Shown here: positions 1 to 11,403 of the stretch, piece by piece | Layout: every line of letters begins with the position of its first letter | Position numbering within the stretch: position 1 is the first letter of the stretch | NCBI GenBank assembly: GCA_938048755.1 | Contig: CALIUG010000108.1 | Coordinates: 1 to 43,177 of the forward strand | DNA: 43,177 nt | Direction: 5' to 3' | From: an uncultured Alphaproteobacteria bacterium | Lineage (GTDB): Bacteria; Pseudomonadota; Alphaproteobacteria; SP197 | The notes under the pieces: model-generated | Database searches by the model: none | Seen by the model: the letters and a program-made list of their open reading frames with translations, nothing else | What the model was told of the DNA's origin: nothing | Position numbers and translations under genes: made by a program

Positions 1-733
1 TCATGATGCCGACGCGGTCGATCTCGCGCACGGCACCGGTGCCGACCATGCGCACACGCTGGCCCTTGCGCACGGTGCCGTCGAGCACGCGCATGAGAAT
101 GACCACGCCCAGATAGGGGTCATACCAGGAATCGACCAGCAGGGCCTTCAGCGGAGCATCCGGCCCCGAGCTCTTCGGTGCGGGAAGCTTGTCGACAATC
201 GCCTGGAGCACATCCCTGACGTTCTCGCCGGTCTTGGCCGATACGCCGATGGCGTCGGTGGCATCGATGCCGACGGATTCCTCGACATCCTCGCGCGCCT
301 TGTCGAGATCCGCGGCGGGCAGGTCGATCTTGTTGACCACAGGCAGGATTTCCAGATCGGCATCCACGGCCAGATAAGCATTGGCGACCGTCTGGGCCTC
401 GACACCCTGGGTCGAATCGACGATCAGCAGCGCACCTTCGCAAGCGCGCAGGCTGCGGCTGACCTCATAGGTGAAATCGACGTGGCCCGGCGTATCGATG
501 ATGTTGATGAGATAGGTCTGACCATCGTCGGCCTCATAGTTGAGACGCACGGTCTGTGCCTTGATCGTGATGCCGCGTTCACGCTCCAGATCCATGGCAT
601 CGAGCACCTGACCGCGCATCTCGCGCTGATCGAGGCCACCGCACAGCTCAATCAGACGGTCGGCCAGAGTCGACTTTCCGTGATCGATATGCGCGACAAT
701 CGCAACGTTGCGGATGTTTTCGAGAGCGGTCAT
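1..733 (-). CDS. lepA: Elongation factor 4 / LepA GTPase (C-terminus cut by window edge)
   Basis: Reverse-strand translation from ATG at 733: [60 protein letters not shown]...[18 protein letters not shown]...[10 protein letters not shown]; LepA-type GTPase motifs. No stop before position 1. Confidence 0.96.
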   Translation of the reverse strand, partial: MTALENIRNVAIVAHIDHGKSTLADRLIELCGGLDQREMRGQVLDAMDLERERGITIKAQTVRLNYEADDGQTYLINIIDTPGHVDFTYEVSRSLRACEGALLIVDSTQGVEAQTVANAYLAVDADLEILPVVNKIDLPAADLDKAREDVEESVGIDATDAIGVSAKTGENVRDVLQAIVDKLPAPKSSGPDAPLKALLVDSWYDPYLGVVILMRVLDGTVRKGQRVRMVGTGAVREIDRVGIM

Positions 734-796
734 GAATTGGGCGAGTCCTCAAGAGGAGCGCGGAACATAGGGATGTGGGAGAGCGAGTGCAACGGG

Positions 797-2341
797 CTAA
801 CGACGGCTATTACGCTGATCAAAGGGTTCGCGCACTTCATCGTCCAGCCAGCCGTCATAGAAGGCACGCACATGGCCCATGAGTTCACGGCCAAGCTTAA
901 GGCGATCTTCTTCGGCAGGGGTGAGAGGCCGCGCCATGCGTTCGCCCAGCGCCAACAGAATGGCGTCACGATCAACGCGTGTGAACCTGCCGTCGCGATA
1001 GACCGGTTCGCCCGCCACCAGGACGGTCTGAACACCCGACGATTTTGCCCGATGAATCACGGCATCCAGTACGGAGATGTCGCGATCCAGGCGCAGGAAC
1101 GGCTGGGCAATGGCATTCCAGTCCATGATCACGAGATCGGCCGCCTTGCCAGGAGCCAGCACGCCGATTTCATGGGCAAACGGCGTGGTATGGGCGCCGT
1201 CTTCGGTCGCCATGCGCAGGATCTGGCCCGATGCCGGGACATGGTCATCCATGCCGGGGAAGCGGTGCACGTGTTTGATGAGCCGCATTTCCTGGAGCAT
1301 ATCGCGATCGTCGTTGATGCCCGCCTCGTCAATGCCGATGGCGACCCGGATGCCTTTGCGCTCGAAGGCGTCGAGCGGAAAGATGCCGCTGCGCAGGCGC
1401 AGGTTCGAGCTTGCGTTGTGGCAGATATGGGTTCCCGTGGCGGCCAGAATCTCGATATCGTCCTCGGTCATCCAGACGCCGTGACCAAAGGTCATCTGCG
1501 GGCCAAGGAGCCCCCGGCGTTCGAGATGCTTCACGACCGAACCGCCGGTGCGCCGGCGGGCATATTCCTTCTGGTACGGCGTCTCGAGCAGGTGCATGTG
1601 CATGGGAACGTCGTAACGTTCGGCATGATCACGCAACGCGTCGAGGGCGTCGTCCGAGCACCAATGAAAGTTGTTGGGTGCGAGCTGGATTCGTGTCCGC
1701 TCGGAACTCTGATGACGATCAAACAGATGATCGAACACGCCGAGCTGCTCTTCGACCGGCAGCTCCATGGCCTGCAGGTGTGCCGCCGCGCGCGAACCCA
1801 GGTCGCCGGGCAAACTCTCGGCAAAGGTTCGGTTGTCGCCGTAAACCAGATGGTTCTGATCCCAGACGCCGTGCGAGAACGAGACCCGCATACCGATGTC
1901 GCGATAGGCATCGATCATGCGCTCGCTATCGGCAACGATCTGTTCGGGGCTTTCCGCAGACCAGCCTGAGAGGTGCTGCACGGTGGTGACACCCGAAGCA
2001 ATCAGCTCAAAGGCCGAATAGAGCGTATCGAGATAAGGGTCGACATCACGCTGCTGGATCATGGAGGCGAACCACAATTCCAGAGGCAGATCCTGGCAGC
2101 CATGCTGGACCGGAGTGAGGCCGACATGGTGATGGGCATTCACAAACCCCGGCGTGATCACGCAATCGGGCCCGCCAAGGATCTCATCGACATCATGACG
2201 CGCCTGCAGATCTTCGAACGTTCCGATCTCGACGACCTTGCCGTCGCGCTGCAACACGGCGCCATCTTCAATGACGTTTGCTTCCGTGCGGCTGACGGCA
2301 TGGGTGATGAGATAGCGGCTGCGGATCAGCGATGAGGGCAT
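797..2341 (-). CDS. Amidohydrolase family protein (TRZ/ATZ-like metal-dependent hydrolase)
   Basis: ORF 797..2344 (GTG 2344 or ATG 2341). Motifs VNAHHHVGL, MHMHLLE, FGHGVWM, GIDEAGINDD typical of the amidohydrolase superfamily. Confidence 0.85.
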   Translation of the reverse strand: MPSSLIRSRYLITHAVSRTEANVIEDGAVLQRDGKVVEIGTFEDLQARHDVDEILGGPDCVITPGFVNAHHHVGLTPVQHGCQDLPLELWFASMIQQRDVDPYLDTLYSAFELIASGVTTVQHLSGWSAESPEQIVADSERMIDAYRDIGMRVSFSHGVWDQNHLVYGDNRTFAESLPGDLGSRAAAHLQAMELPVEEQLGVFDHLFDRHQSSERTRIQLAPNNFHWCSDDALDALRDHAERYDVPMHMHLLETPYQKEYARRRTGGSVVKHLERRGLLGPQMTFGHGVWMTEDDIEILAATGTHICHNASSNLRLRSGIFPLDAFERKGIRVAIGIDEAGINDDRDMLQEMRLIKHVHRFPGMDDHVPASGQILRMATEDGAHTTPFAHEIGVLAPGKAADLVIMDWNAIAQPFLRLDRDISVLDAVIHRAKSSGVQTVLVAGEPVYRDGRFTRVDRDAILLALGERMARPLTPAEEDRLKLGRELMGHVRAFYDGWLDDEVREPFDQRNSRR

Positions 2342-2396
2342 CACGGTTCTCCTTGAGCTATGCGCCGCATCGGCCGGCGATCAGCAAGCGAGCGGA

Positions 2397-4799
2397 TCAC
2401 CCGCGTAATTCACCGCCGGTCTGCTTGGCAACGGCAGCAACGACCTTGTCGGAAAGGGCTTCGAGTTCCTCGTCGGTCAGGGTCGCCTTGACAGGCTGAA
2501 TCGTGACACCGATGGCGATGGACTTGCGCCCTACCCCAAGGCGTTCGCCCTCAAACACGTCAAACAGGCTGACCTCACGGATCAAGGCACGATCCGCACC
2601 CTTGGCCGCACGCAGCAGTTTCTCTGCAGGGACGTCGGAATCCACGACAAAGGCGAAGTCTCGCCGGACCGCCTGGTACGGCGAAACGTCGAGCCTGGCA
2701 CGTGCAATGGCGCGCGATTTCGGTTCCGGCACCGATTCGAGAGCAATCTCGAACGCGGCCACGGGACCGCTGGCATCGAGGGCAGACACCACCTGGGGGT
2801 GGAGTTCGCCGAACACGGCAAGAGATTTCGGACCAAGCCGCAGGACACCGGAACGGCCCGGGTGGAACCAGTCAGGCGCATCGGTCGTGGTCTGGAGATT
2901 CTCGACCGGAGCACCAATGGCTTCCAGGACGGCCATGGCATCTGCCTTGGCATCGAAGACATCGACCGCGCGCTCCTTCTGCGACCAGTGGCGCGCGCCG
3001 GAACGACCCACGCGCATGCCGGTAACGGTAGTGGTCTGCCCCTCCGGCTCCGTGCTGGCGTAGGCCGGGCCAATCTCGAAGAGACCGAAATCAGCCATGC
3101 CGCGGGCCTGATTGCGGGCCACGGCTTCCAGCAGCCCGGGCAACACCGAGGGGCGCATCATGTCCATGTCCGAGGAAATCGGATTGACCAGGGTAAGGCC
3201 CTGATTGCCGCCACCGAACATGCGGGCATGGTTCGAGGAAACGAAGGAATAGGTAACGGCTTCGTTGAGTCCGCGACTGGCCAGGGTGCGGCGCGACCAG
3301 CGCACACGCTTCTGCCTGATGCTGAGGACGGGACGGGCCACGGGTGCCTCGCGCGGCAGCGAGACCATCGGGACTTCATCGAAACCGTTGATGCGCAGGA
3401 CTTCCTCGATGACGTCGGCTTCACAACCCATGTCGTGACGCCAGGTCGGCACCGTAACGGACCAGAGATCATCGCCGGCATCGCTGACGCCGAAACCGAG
3501 GTCGCCCAGGATCGATTCCGCACGTGCCTTGTCGATGGCAATACCGCCCAATTCAAGGATGCGGGAGGGACGCACCGACATGGTTTTCTGTTCGGTCGGC
3601 ACCGTGCCTGCCGTGACGACCTCGCTCGGCTCACCGCCGCAGAGTTCGAGCACCAGCCGGGTCGCCATTTCCATGCCTTCGGGCGCAAAGGCATTGTCGA
3701 TACCACGTTCGAAGCGCTGGCGTGCGTCGGTTACCAGTTCCAGTTTGCGACCGGTTGCCGCCGTGCGAATGGGGTCGAAGAGTGCGATCTCCATGAATCC
3801 GTTGACCGTGTTCTCGTCGGCACCGGTGGACTCGCCACCGACCACGCCGCCCAGACCCAGCATGCCGGAATCATCAAAGATCACCGTCATGGCGTCATCG
3901 GTCTCATAGGACTTATCGTTCAGCGCATCGAAGGTCTCGCCGGCTTCGGCAATACGGGCGCCGATGGTGCCCTTGACCTTGTCAGCGTCATAGATGTGCG
4001 CCGGCCGGCCCAGATCCATGGTGAGCCAGTTGGTGATGTCGACCAGCGCCGAAATCGGGCGCAGACCCACAGCCTTCAGCTTCTGTTGCATCCAGGCCGG
4101 GCTGGCGCCGTTCGTGAGGCCCTTGAAGTAACGCCCGATGAACGCCGGGCAGGCATCACGGGTCGCCTCATCGAAACGCAGCTCGATATCGATGGGGCTC
4201 TTGCAGGTCCCGGGTACCGGCGAGGTATCAAGCGACTTGAGTGTGCCCATGCCGGCGGCAGCCAGGTCACGGGCGATGCCGCGCACGCTGAAGCAGTCGC
4301 CGCGATCCGGGGTGAGACCGATTTCGATGATCGGATCATCCAGGCCCGAGATCGCCGCAAAGGATGCGCCCACGGGCGTGTCTTCGGGCAGATCGATAAT
4401 GCCGTCATGCTCGTCGCTGAGACCCATTTCGCGCTCAGAACAGAGCATGCCACGGCTGGCGACGCCTCGGATTTCGCTTTCCTTGAGGTCGAGGCCGGTG
4501 CCGGGCACATGCGTTCCCGAAGGCGCGAAGACACCCTTCATGCCGGTGCGCGCATTGGGCGCGCCACACACGACCTGCACTTCACCACTGCCGGTCTCGA
4601 CGATGCAGACACGCAGCCGGTCGGCATTGGGGTGCTGTTCGGCCTTGACCACATAACCCACCGTGAACGGCGCAAGTTCGGCGGCCCGGTCCTCGACGCC
4701 TTCGACCTCCAGGCCGATACGGTTGAGGCAGGCCACGATCTCATCGAGCGTGGCTTCGGTTTCAAGATGGCGTTTGAGCCAGTCCAGAGTGATTTTCAT
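2397..4799 (-). CDS. pheT: Phenylalanine--tRNA ligase beta subunit
   Basis: 800 aa, [37 protein letters not shown]..., tRNA-binding, B5 and FDX-ACB-like regions; adjacent to pheS. Confidence 0.97.
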   Translation of the reverse strand: MKITLDWLKRHLETEATLDEIVACLNRIGLEVEGVEDRAAELAPFTVGYVVKAEQHPNADRLRVCIVETGSGEVQVVCGAPNARTGMKGVFAPSGTHVPGTGLDLKESEIRGVASRGMLCSEREMGLSDEHDGIIDLPEDTPVGASFAAISGLDDPIIEIGLTPDRGDCFSVRGIARDLAAAGMGTLKSLDTSPVPGTCKSPIDIELRFDEATRDACPAFIGRYFKGLTNGASPAWMQQKLKAVGLRPISALVDITNWLTMDLGRPAHIYDADKVKGTIGARIAEAGETFDALNDKSYETDDAMTVIFDDSGMLGLGGVVGGESTGADENTVNGFMEIALFDPIRTAATGRKLELVTDARQRFERGIDNAFAPEGMEMATRLVLELCGGEPSEVVTAGTVPTEQKTMSVRPSRILELGGIAIDKARAESILGDLGFGVSDAGDDLWSVTVPTWRHDMGCEADVIEEVLRINGFDEVPMVSLPREAPVARPVLSIRQKRVRWSRRTLASRGLNEAVTYSFVSSNHARMFGGGNQGLTLVNPISSDMDMMRPSVLPGLLEAVARNQARGMADFGLFEIGPAYASTEPEGQTTTVTGMRVGRSGARHWSQKERAVDVFDAKADAMAVLEAIGAPVENLQTTTDAPDWFHPGRSGVLRLGPKSLAVFGELHPQVVSALDASGPVAAFEIALESVPEPKSRAIARARLDVSPYQAVRRDFAFVVDSDVPAEKLLRAAKGADRALIREVSLFDVFEGERLGVGRKSIAIGVTIQPVKATLTDEELEALSDKVVAAVAKQTGGELRG

Positions 4800-5878
4800 C
4801 GCGCCAGCCCTCCATAGAGCGTGGGCACATCGAGCGCGCGGAAGCCGTAGTGGCGCAGCCAGCGCAGGTCGGAATCAAAGAAACTGCGCAGGTCGGGAAT
4901 GCCGTATTTCAGCATCGCGACGCGATCAATTCCCATACCGAAGGCAAAACCCTGGTACTTGTCGGGATCGATACCGCCATTGCGCAGGACGTTGGGGTGC
5001 ACCATGCCGCTGCCCAGGATTTCCAGCCAGTCGTCGCCTTCACCGATCTTGAGTTCGCCATCCCTGAAGGAGCAGCCGATATCGATCTCCATCGAAGGGG
5101 CCGTGAACGGGAAGTAGCTGGGGCGGAACCGCATGGGCACGTTGTCGACCTGGAAAAAGGCTTCGACAAAATCGCGCAGGCAGCCTTTCAGATGGCCCAT
5201 GTGGGTTGTCTCGTCGATCACCAGGCCCTCGACCTGATGGAACATCGGCGTGTGAGTCATGTCGCTGTCGCTGCGATAGGTGCGGCCCGGCGCAATGATA
5301 CGGATGGGCGGCTGCGAAGACAGCATGTGGCGCACCTGCACAGGTGAGGTATGCGTGCGCAACACGGGTCGAGCCTCATCATCACTCTGAGCGGGCAGGT
5401 AGAAGGTGTCATGTTCCTGGCGTGCAGGATGTTCGTCAGGAATATTGAGCGCGCCGAAGTTGAGCCAGTCGCCCTCGATATCGGGCCCCTCGGCAACCGA
5501 AAAACCCATTTCACAGAAGATCGCGACGATTTCATCCATGACCTGGCTGACAGGATGCACGCTGCCCTGCATTTCCGGGCGTGGCGGCAGAGAGACATCA
5601 ACCCGCTCGACTTCCAGCCGGCGGTTGAGCTCGGCCCGTTCGAGATCGGACTTGCGCGCATCGATGGCGGCCTGGACGGCATCCTTGACGCGATTGAGCT
5701 CCTGACCGACCTCACGGCGCTGATCGGGGTCGAGTCCGCCGAGCTGTTTCATCAGTCCGGTGATCTGCCCCTTCTTGCCCAGGGCGGCAACGCGAATGTC
5801 ATCCAGGCTCTTGAGGTCGGATACGCCTTCGACCTGGGCCAGCACATCATCGCGGATGGTGTTGATCTGATCCTGCAT
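4796..5878 (-). CDS. pheS: Phenylalanine--tRNA ligase alpha subunit
   Basis: ORF 4796..5899; likely ATG start at 5878 ([19 protein letters not shown]). Contains [23 protein letters not shown] and [21 protein letters not shown]. Confidence 0.96.
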   Translation of the reverse strand: MQDQINTIRDDVLAQVEGVSDLKSLDDIRVAALGKKGQITGLMKQLGGLDPDQRREVGQELNRVKDAVQAAIDARKSDLERAELNRRLEVERVDVSLPPRPEMQGSVHPVSQVMDEIVAIFCEMGFSVAEGPDIEGDWLNFGALNIPDEHPARQEHDTFYLPAQSDDEARPVLRTHTSPVQVRHMLSSQPPIRIIAPGRTYRSDSDMTHTPMFHQVEGLVIDETTHMGHLKGCLRDFVEAFFQVDNVPMRFRPSYFPFTAPSMEIDIGCSFRDGELKIGEGDDWLEILGSGMVHPNVLRNGGIDPDKYQGFAFGMGIDRVAMLKYGIPDLRSFFDSDLRWLRHYGFRALDVPTLYGGLAR

Positions 5879-5965
5879 TTCAGGGTCCAAACATGACAAA
5901 GGGGCCTCATGGGCCCCTCGTCGGTCGTGTTATCGGTAAAGAGTCAGTGGCGTGACAGGTTGTTG

Positions 5966-6331
5966 TTACGCCGCCTTCTCGACCGCCGAGCGGGCATCAT
6001 CGCAGAGCTTCGCAAAGGACGAAGGCTCCTGCGCCGCGAGGTCGGCCAGGATCTTGCGATCGAGTTCGATACCCGCGAGCTTCATGCCGTGCATAAACTG
6101 GGAATAGGTCATGCCATGCATCCGAGCACCCGCATTGATGCGCTGGATCCAGAGACCACGGAAGGTACGCTTCTTGGCACGACGGTCGCGATAGGCGTAC
6201 TGCAACGCCTTTTCGACACGCTCGAGCGCAATCGTGTAGCAGCTGTTGGCACGGCCGCGGTAACCCTTGGCCAGCTTCAGCACCTTCTTGTGACGGGCGT
6301 GGGACGTAGTCCCGCGTTTTACTCGCGCCAT
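5966..6331 (-). CDS. rplT: 50S ribosomal protein L20
   Basis: [70 protein letters not shown]; 121 aa. Confidence 0.98.
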   Translation of the reverse strand: MARVKRGTTSHARHKKVLKLAKGYRGRANSCYTIALERVEKALQYAYRDRRAKKRTFRGLWIQRINAGARMHGMTYSQFMHGMKLAGIELDRKILADLAAQEPSSFAKLCDDARSAVEKAA

Positions 6332-6367
6332 CGTTCAACTCACCTGTTGCGTCGTTTCGTTCCGCGT

Positions 6368-6565
6368 TCAGCCGTAAGGCAGCAAACGCTTGATCATCGG
6401 GACATCGACCGCATCCACCGTCGTCGTACCACGGGTTCCACGGATGAAACGTTTTGTGCGGCGGCGCATGAAATGGCGCTTGCCGGCATAGTTACGTTTC
6501 ACTTTGCCACTGCCGGTTAAAGAAAAGCGTTTCTTCACCGAGCTCTTGGTTTTCAGCTTCGGCAT
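6368..6565 (-). CDS. rpmI: 50S ribosomal protein L35
   Basis: [65 protein letters not shown]; start placed at the conserved MPKLKTKS. Confidence 0.97.
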   Translation of the reverse strand: MPKLKTKSSVKKRFSLTGSGKVKRNYAGKRHFMRRRTKRFIRGTRGTTTVDAVDVPMIKRLLPYG

Positions 6566-6591
6566 GGGTCTTCCCAAACGTCATCTGTTAC

Positions 6592-6625
6592 AAAAATGCG
6601 CTCCGCAGCGCACAACGCCCGGAGC
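6592..6625 (-). terminator. Candidate intrinsic terminator/attenuator in the infC-rpmI intergenic leader
   Basis: On the minus strand: TGCGCT-GCGG-AGCGCA (6612..6597) followed immediately by TTTTT (6596..6592). An upstream GCTCCG (6625..6620) can alternatively pair with CGGAGC (6605..6600), disrupting that stem. Confidence 0.55.
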
Positions 6626-6698
6626 AAGGGGCGCGTTATATCGGCACCCCTGCCCCAATGCAAGAGGAGTCATGACCCAAAAATGGCCGCCAATCAGC

Positions 6699-7238
6699 CT
6701 ATTTTGGTGCCATCACCATGATCATCTGGCGGCCTTCCATTTTGGCCACCGATTCGATCTTGGCCAGGTCCTCGGCATCCTCACGAATGCGATCCAGAAG
6801 CTTGCGCCCGATCTCGGGGTGGGCAAGCTCACGACCGCGGAAACGAATGGTGAATTTCACCTTGTCGCCTTCGCCGATGAACTTGGTCATGGCCCGCATC
6901 TTGACCTCGTAATCGTGGTCATCGATGTTCGGACGCATCTTGATTTCCTTGACGTCAATCGTCTTCTGACGTTTGCGCGCCTCGTTCGCCTTCTTCTGCG
7001 CTTCGTACTTGAACTTGCCGTAGTCCAGCAGCTTGCAGACAGGCGGGTCGGCGTTTGGTGAAATCTCGACCAGATCCAGTCCTGAATCTTCGGCCGCACT
7101 CAATGCGGCCTGAATGGTGACAACACCAATCAGCGCTCCGTCAGCGCCGATCAGGCGCACTTGGGGGACTCTGATATCTTCATTGGCGCGAGGTCCCGAC
7201 TTTTCGGGTGGCGCCATGCCGTTTCTTGGACGTGCTAT
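6699..7238 (-). CDS. infC: Translation initiation factor IF-3, probably starting at an AUA codon (first ATG is at 7217)
   Basis: Translated [39 protein letters not shown]...[21 protein letters not shown]...[16 protein letters not shown]. The in-frame upstream extension I-A-R-P-R-N-G starts at ATA 7238..7236, with AGGAG at 7251..7247. Confidence 0.9.
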   Translation of the reverse strand: MARPRNGMAPPEKSGPRANEDIRVPQVRLIGADGALIGVVTIQAALSAAEDSGLDLVEISPNADPPVCKLLDYGKFKYEAQKKANEARKRQKTIDVKEIKMRPNIDDHDYEVKMRAMTKFIGEGDKVKFTIRFRGRELAHPEIGRKLLDRIREDAEDLAKIESVAKMEGRQMIMVMAPK

Positions 7239-7273
7239 GTAATCAACTCCTCTAGGTTTTCAGCCGGGGCCAA

Positions 7274-9211
7274 TCAGGCCGGCGGCTGCGATTCGTTCGT
7301 AAGTGTATGAATGGCGTCGGCAAGTGCAAGGGATTGCTGATCCTTGCTGCCCAAACGACGGATGGAAACAGTGCGCTCTTCGGCCTCGCGTTTGCCGACG
7401 GCCAGGATCACGGGGATCTTGCCCACAGAGTGCTGACGCACCTTGTAGCTGATCTTGTCGGCTGCCGTATCGAGCAATCCGACCAGACCGGCGCCAGCCA
7501 GTTCCTCATGAACTTCAGCCGCGTAGTCATCGGCCTCGTTCGTCACAGTCGCAACGACGTATTGCGTCGGCGCCAGCCAGAGCGGGAAGTGACCGGCATA
7601 ATGTTCGATCAGAACGGCCAAAAACCGCTCAAATGAGCCAAGAATCGCGCGATGCAGCATCACGGGACGCTTGCGGTCACCGCTTTCGGCGACATAGGTC
7701 GCATCGAGTCGTTCCGGCAGAACGAAGTCGACCTGCAGGGTGCCGCATTGCCAATCTCGGCCAATGGCATCGCGCAGAACGAACTCGAGCTTGGGACCAT
7801 AAAAGGCGCCCTCTCCGGGATTGAGCTCCAGGTCGAGGTTCGCCGCCTCTGCCGCAGCCTTGAGAGCGTCCTCTGCCTGATCCCAGACCGCATCCTCGCC
7901 GGCGCGTACTTCGGGACGATCAGAAAACTTCACGACAAAGTCTTCAAAGCCCAGATCGCTGTAAATCGAGGACAACAGCTCACAAAAACGAATCGTCTCT
8001 GACGTGATCTGGTCTTCGGTGCAGAAGATATGGGCGTCGTCCTGGGTGAAGGCGCGCACGCGCATCAGACCATGGAGCGCACCCGACGGCTCATAACGCA
8101 GGCATGATCCAAACTCGGCCATGCGCAGCGGCAGGTCGCGGTAACTCTTGGTGCCCTGCCGGAAGATCTGCACGTGACAGGGACAGTTCATCGGCTTCAT
8201 AGCCCAGATGCGATCATCTTCTGTCTGGGCCGTGAACATGTGCTCACGGAACTTCTCCCAATGACCCGACGCCTCCCAGAGAGAGCGATCCACCATCTGG
8301 GGCGTGTTCACCTCCTGATAGTGTTCGGCCTCAAGGCGGCGGCGGACATAGTTCCGCACCGTACGATAGAGACGCCAGCCCTTGTCGTGCCAGAAGACCG
8401 AACCCACGGCTTCCTCCTGGAAATGGAACAGGTCCATTTCACGACCCAGCTTGCGGTGATCGCGCTTCTCTGCCTCTTCGAGGCGTGTGAGGTGATCCTT
8501 GAGCTGATCCTTGTTGAGCCAGGCCGTGCCGTAGACGCGCTGGAGCATCTCGTTGCGGCTGTCGCCACGCCAGTAAGCGCCAGCCAACTTCATGAGCTTG
8601 AACGCCTTGGGGAGCTTGCCTGTCGAGGGTAAATGCGGGCCGCGGCAGAGGTCGATCCAGTTGCCCTGACGATAAAGCGTGATCGTCTGGTCAGCAGCCA
8701 GATCGCGGATGATCTCGGATTTGTAATCTTCGCCAATCGATTCGAAGAACGCTGCAGCCTCGTCGCGATCCCAGACTTCGCGATCGATGGGTTCGTCACG
8801 GTCGATGATCTCGGCCATGCGTTTTTCCATCTTTTCGAGGTCTTCGGGCGTAAACGGCTCCGAGCGCGAAAAGTCGTAATAGAATCCGTCCTCGATCACC
8901 GGGCCGATCGTGACCTGAATGTCGGGGAAGAGTTCCTTGGCTGCCTGCGCCAGAACATGCGCGGCGTCGTGACACACCAGTTCCAGGGCATCGGGTGACT
9001 TCGACGTGACGATTTCCAGTGCGGCGTCATGGTCGATCGCGCGCTTGAGATCGCGAAGTTCGCCATCGACCTTGACCGCAAGCGCAGCCTTGGCAAGGCC
9101 GGCGCCAATCGAAGCCGCGATCTCGGCACCGGTGGTCGGCGCGTCATAGTCACGCACGGAACCATCGGGGAGAGTAATCGCCACACGGGCGGCTTGCGCT
9201 TGGGCGCTCAT
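7274..9211 (-). CDS. thrS: Threonine--tRNA ligase
   Basis: Start [35 protein letters not shown] and catalytic domains ([57 protein letters not shown]). Confidence 0.97.
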   Translation of the reverse strand: MSAQAQAARVAITLPDGSVRDYDAPTTGAEIAASIGAGLAKAALAVKVDGELRDLKRAIDHDAALEIVTSKSPDALELVCHDAAHVLAQAAKELFPDIQVTIGPVIEDGFYYDFSRSEPFTPEDLEKMEKRMAEIIDRDEPIDREVWDRDEAAAFFESIGEDYKSEIIRDLAADQTITLYRQGNWIDLCRGPHLPSTGKLPKAFKLMKLAGAYWRGDSRNEMLQRVYGTAWLNKDQLKDHLTRLEEAEKRDHRKLGREMDLFHFQEEAVGSVFWHDKGWRLYRTVRNYVRRRLEAEHYQEVNTPQMVDRSLWEASGHWEKFREHMFTAQTEDDRIWAMKPMNCPCHVQIFRQGTKSYRDLPLRMAEFGSCLRYEPSGALHGLMRVRAFTQDDAHIFCTEDQITSETIRFCELLSSIYSDLGFEDFVVKFSDRPEVRAGEDAVWDQAEDALKAAAEAANLDLELNPGEGAFYGPKLEFVLRDAIGRDWQCGTLQVDFVLPERLDATYVAESGDRKRPVMLHRAILGSFERFLAVLIEHYAGHFPLWLAPTQYVVATVTNEADDYAAEVHEELAGAGLVGLLDTAADKISYKVRQHSVGKIPVILAVGKREAEERTVSIRRLGSKDQQSLALADAIHTLTNESQPPA

Positions 9212-9284
9212 GATCTGTCCACTCCAGCAAAGGATTTGCTGCCCGTTTCGGGCAGCGCGCAACCTAGTAGCGCGCACCGTGAAG

Positions 9285-10211
9285 TCAAGAGAACGCTAAA
9301 CGTGCGGCATGTGCGACCTCATCAACGCTGAGATCGGCAAGGTTGTATCGCGACAAGACGGTGACGGATTGTCCACGCGGCGCTGTCAACGCGGGATCCG
9401 AACCAGACGAAAACAGCGTCAGCGACGTGCACCCTGCGGTCGCCGCCAGATGCATCGGGCCGGTGTCGTTGCCGATTGCCAGTTCGGCACGCCGCCCCAG
9501 GGCGGCAATCTGCTCAAAACTGGTCCGGCCGCATAGATTGACGGAGTCTCTTCTGACCGAAGCGATCGCATCGAGCACATCGGCTTCTGCAGGCCCGCCA
9601 ATCAACACCACGGCCAGATTCATGCCTTTCAGGCGATGGCAAAGTTCACCATAACGCTCGGCAGGCCAGCGTTTTTCCGGGCGATGCGGCGCGCTGCCAG
9701 GAACAATCAGAGCAAAACGATCCGGCAGATCAAAAGCACTGAGATCGGCATCGATCATGGAGAGATCAGGCGGTGGTACATCATCAATACCGGCCATGTG
9801 AAGCTGATCAGCCTGACGCTCGACCGTGTGCAGACGATCCCGATCCGGATTGGCATGGGGATGCGAGCAGCCTCTGGCGATGCCGGACCATTCCGGCCTG
9901 GGACGTTTGAACAGGCGAAGATAGCTGCTGGAACGATCAGAGGTCTGGAGGTCGTAGACCCTGTCGAAGGCAGTCTCGTTCAGTTCTTTGGAAAGGGAAC
10001 GAACCCTGGCGAACTGCCACCATTTCGGTTTGTCATCCAGCCAGATCTCGTCGAACCAGCCGCCGGCGCGTGCCAGATCTTCGTAAGGAACCGTCGTCAG
10101 GAGAACGATATGGGCATCGCGATGATGGTTCCGAATGGCCTGGAACGGGCCCGACGAAAGGACAAAATCGCCCAGAGCGCCAAGGCGAATCACAAGGATT
10201 CGCGTGCTCAT
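9285..10211 (-). CDS. Glycosyltransferase family 9 (heptosyltransferase-like)
   Basis: [40 protein letters not shown]...; C-terminal [21 protein letters not shown] motif of GT9 enzymes. Confidence 0.88.
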   Translation of the reverse strand: MSTRILVIRLGALGDFVLSSGPFQAIRNHHRDAHIVLLTTVPYEDLARAGGWFDEIWLDDKPKWWQFARVRSLSKELNETAFDRVYDLQTSDRSSSYLRLFKRPRPEWSGIARGCSHPHANPDRDRLHTVERQADQLHMAGIDDVPPPDLSMIDADLSAFDLPDRFALIVPGSAPHRPEKRWPAERYGELCHRLKGMNLAVVLIGGPAEADVLDAIASVRRDSVNLCGRTSFEQIAALGRRAELAIGNDTGPMHLAATAGCTSLTLFSSGSDPALTAPRGQSVTVLSRYNLADLSVDEVAHAARLAFS

Positions 10212-11362
10212 GGCCAGGGGATCAGTTCGCGATAAACATCGAGCGTCTGGGCGCACATCTTGGTGCGCGCAAAGAGCTCGACGGTCCGCGCGCGCGCTAC
10301 GGCGGCCAGACGGACGCGCGCTTCCTCGTCAAGATCAAGAGCGGCAGCCACGGCCTGGGCGAGCACGGAAGGGTCTTCGGGACGCACAAGCCAGCCGGTG
10401 ACGCCAGGCTCCACGGTTTCCTGGGCCCCGCCATGGTTGGTTGCCACAACCGGCACGCCCATGGCCTGTGCCTCGACGGCCACACGCCCGAAGCCTTCAG
10501 GCTCGATGGATGCAGAGACCACCACGTCGGCCAACCGGTAGGCGGCAGCCATATCCTGACATCCGTCGATCAGAACGACACGGCCGGTGAGACCACGGGC
10601 CTCGATATCCTTCTCGATTTCCTTGCGCAGACCTTCGCGCCCGCTGCCGACGCCGACGAGCAGACACAGGGAATCGCTGCGATCCATCTGGGCCATGGCC
10701 TGGACCATGATGTGTTGCCCCTTCCAGCGCGCAAGACGCCCCGGCAACATCACGATGGGCACGCCGTCGGGCAGGTTCCAGCGCGCGGCGAGGCTGGCCA
10801 CACGTTCGGAACTGACAGCAGCGGGGTCAAAGCCGACGACATCGATTCCCCTGTGAATGCGCCGAAGCCGGTCGTCACCCACGCCGTAATGTTCGCGCAC
10901 ATGGGCCGCGATGAAGTCGGAGATCGCGATGACGCGGTCCCCCTTGGCCATCACCGCGTTGTAACGTTTCTTGATTCCACCACCGAAGTTGTAGGGCGCA
11001 TGAAAGGTCGTGACGAAAGGACGGCCCGTACGCCGGGCAGCCTTCAGTGCCGACCAGGCCGGCGCACGCGAACGCGCGTGGATCAGGCTGACGTTTTCGG
11101 AACGGATCAGGTCGACGAGCCGGTTGGCATTGCGCTGAATGGTGATGGGTGATTTTGAAGCGACCGGCATCTGAATCAGCTTCGCCTTGGTCCGCAGCAG
11201 TTCAGGCGCGAGGTCGCCGCCCTCAGAGACCACAAGGGCCTCGCCGCCTGCCGCAATCACGGCGCGCGCAACATCGATGACGGCGCGTTCGGCACCACCG
11301 ACGTTCAGCTCCGGAATCACCTGCAGGATGACCGGGCCGCGCGCTTGCTGATCGGAATCCAT
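10208..11362 (-). CDS. Glycosyltransferase family 4
   Basis: Likely start MDSDQQARGPVILQVIPELNVGGAERAVIDVARAV at 11362; EGFGRVAVEAQAMGVPVVATNHGGAQETV is the GT4 donor-binding motif. Overlaps the GT9 start by 4 nt. Confidence 0.88.
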   Translation of the reverse strand: MDSDQQARGPVILQVIPELNVGGAERAVIDVARAVIAAGGEALVVSEGGDLAPELLRTKAKLIQMPVASKSPITIQRNANRLVDLIRSENVSLIHARSRAPAWSALKAARRTGRPFVTTFHAPYNFGGGIKKRYNAVMAKGDRVIAISDFIAAHVREHYGVGDDRLRRIHRGIDVVGFDPAAVSSERVASLAARWNLPDGVPIVMLPGRLARWKGQHIMVQAMAQMDRSDSLCLLVGVGSGREGLRKEIEKDIEARGLTGRVVLIDGCQDMAAAYRLADVVVSASIEPEGFGRVAVEAQAMGVPVVATNHGGAQETVEPGVTGWLVRPEDPSVLAQAVAAALDLDEEARVRLAAVARARTVELFARTKMCAQTLDVYRELIPWP

Positions 11363-11403
11363 GTTACAAAACCTGTCTTTCAACGAACCGTGGACCATAT
11401 CCC

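Noticed and set aside
9212-9284. T-box riboswitch in front of thrS or pheS
   Set aside because: No T-box sequence, specifier loop or terminator with U-tract was seen; T-boxes are also not expected in this lineage.
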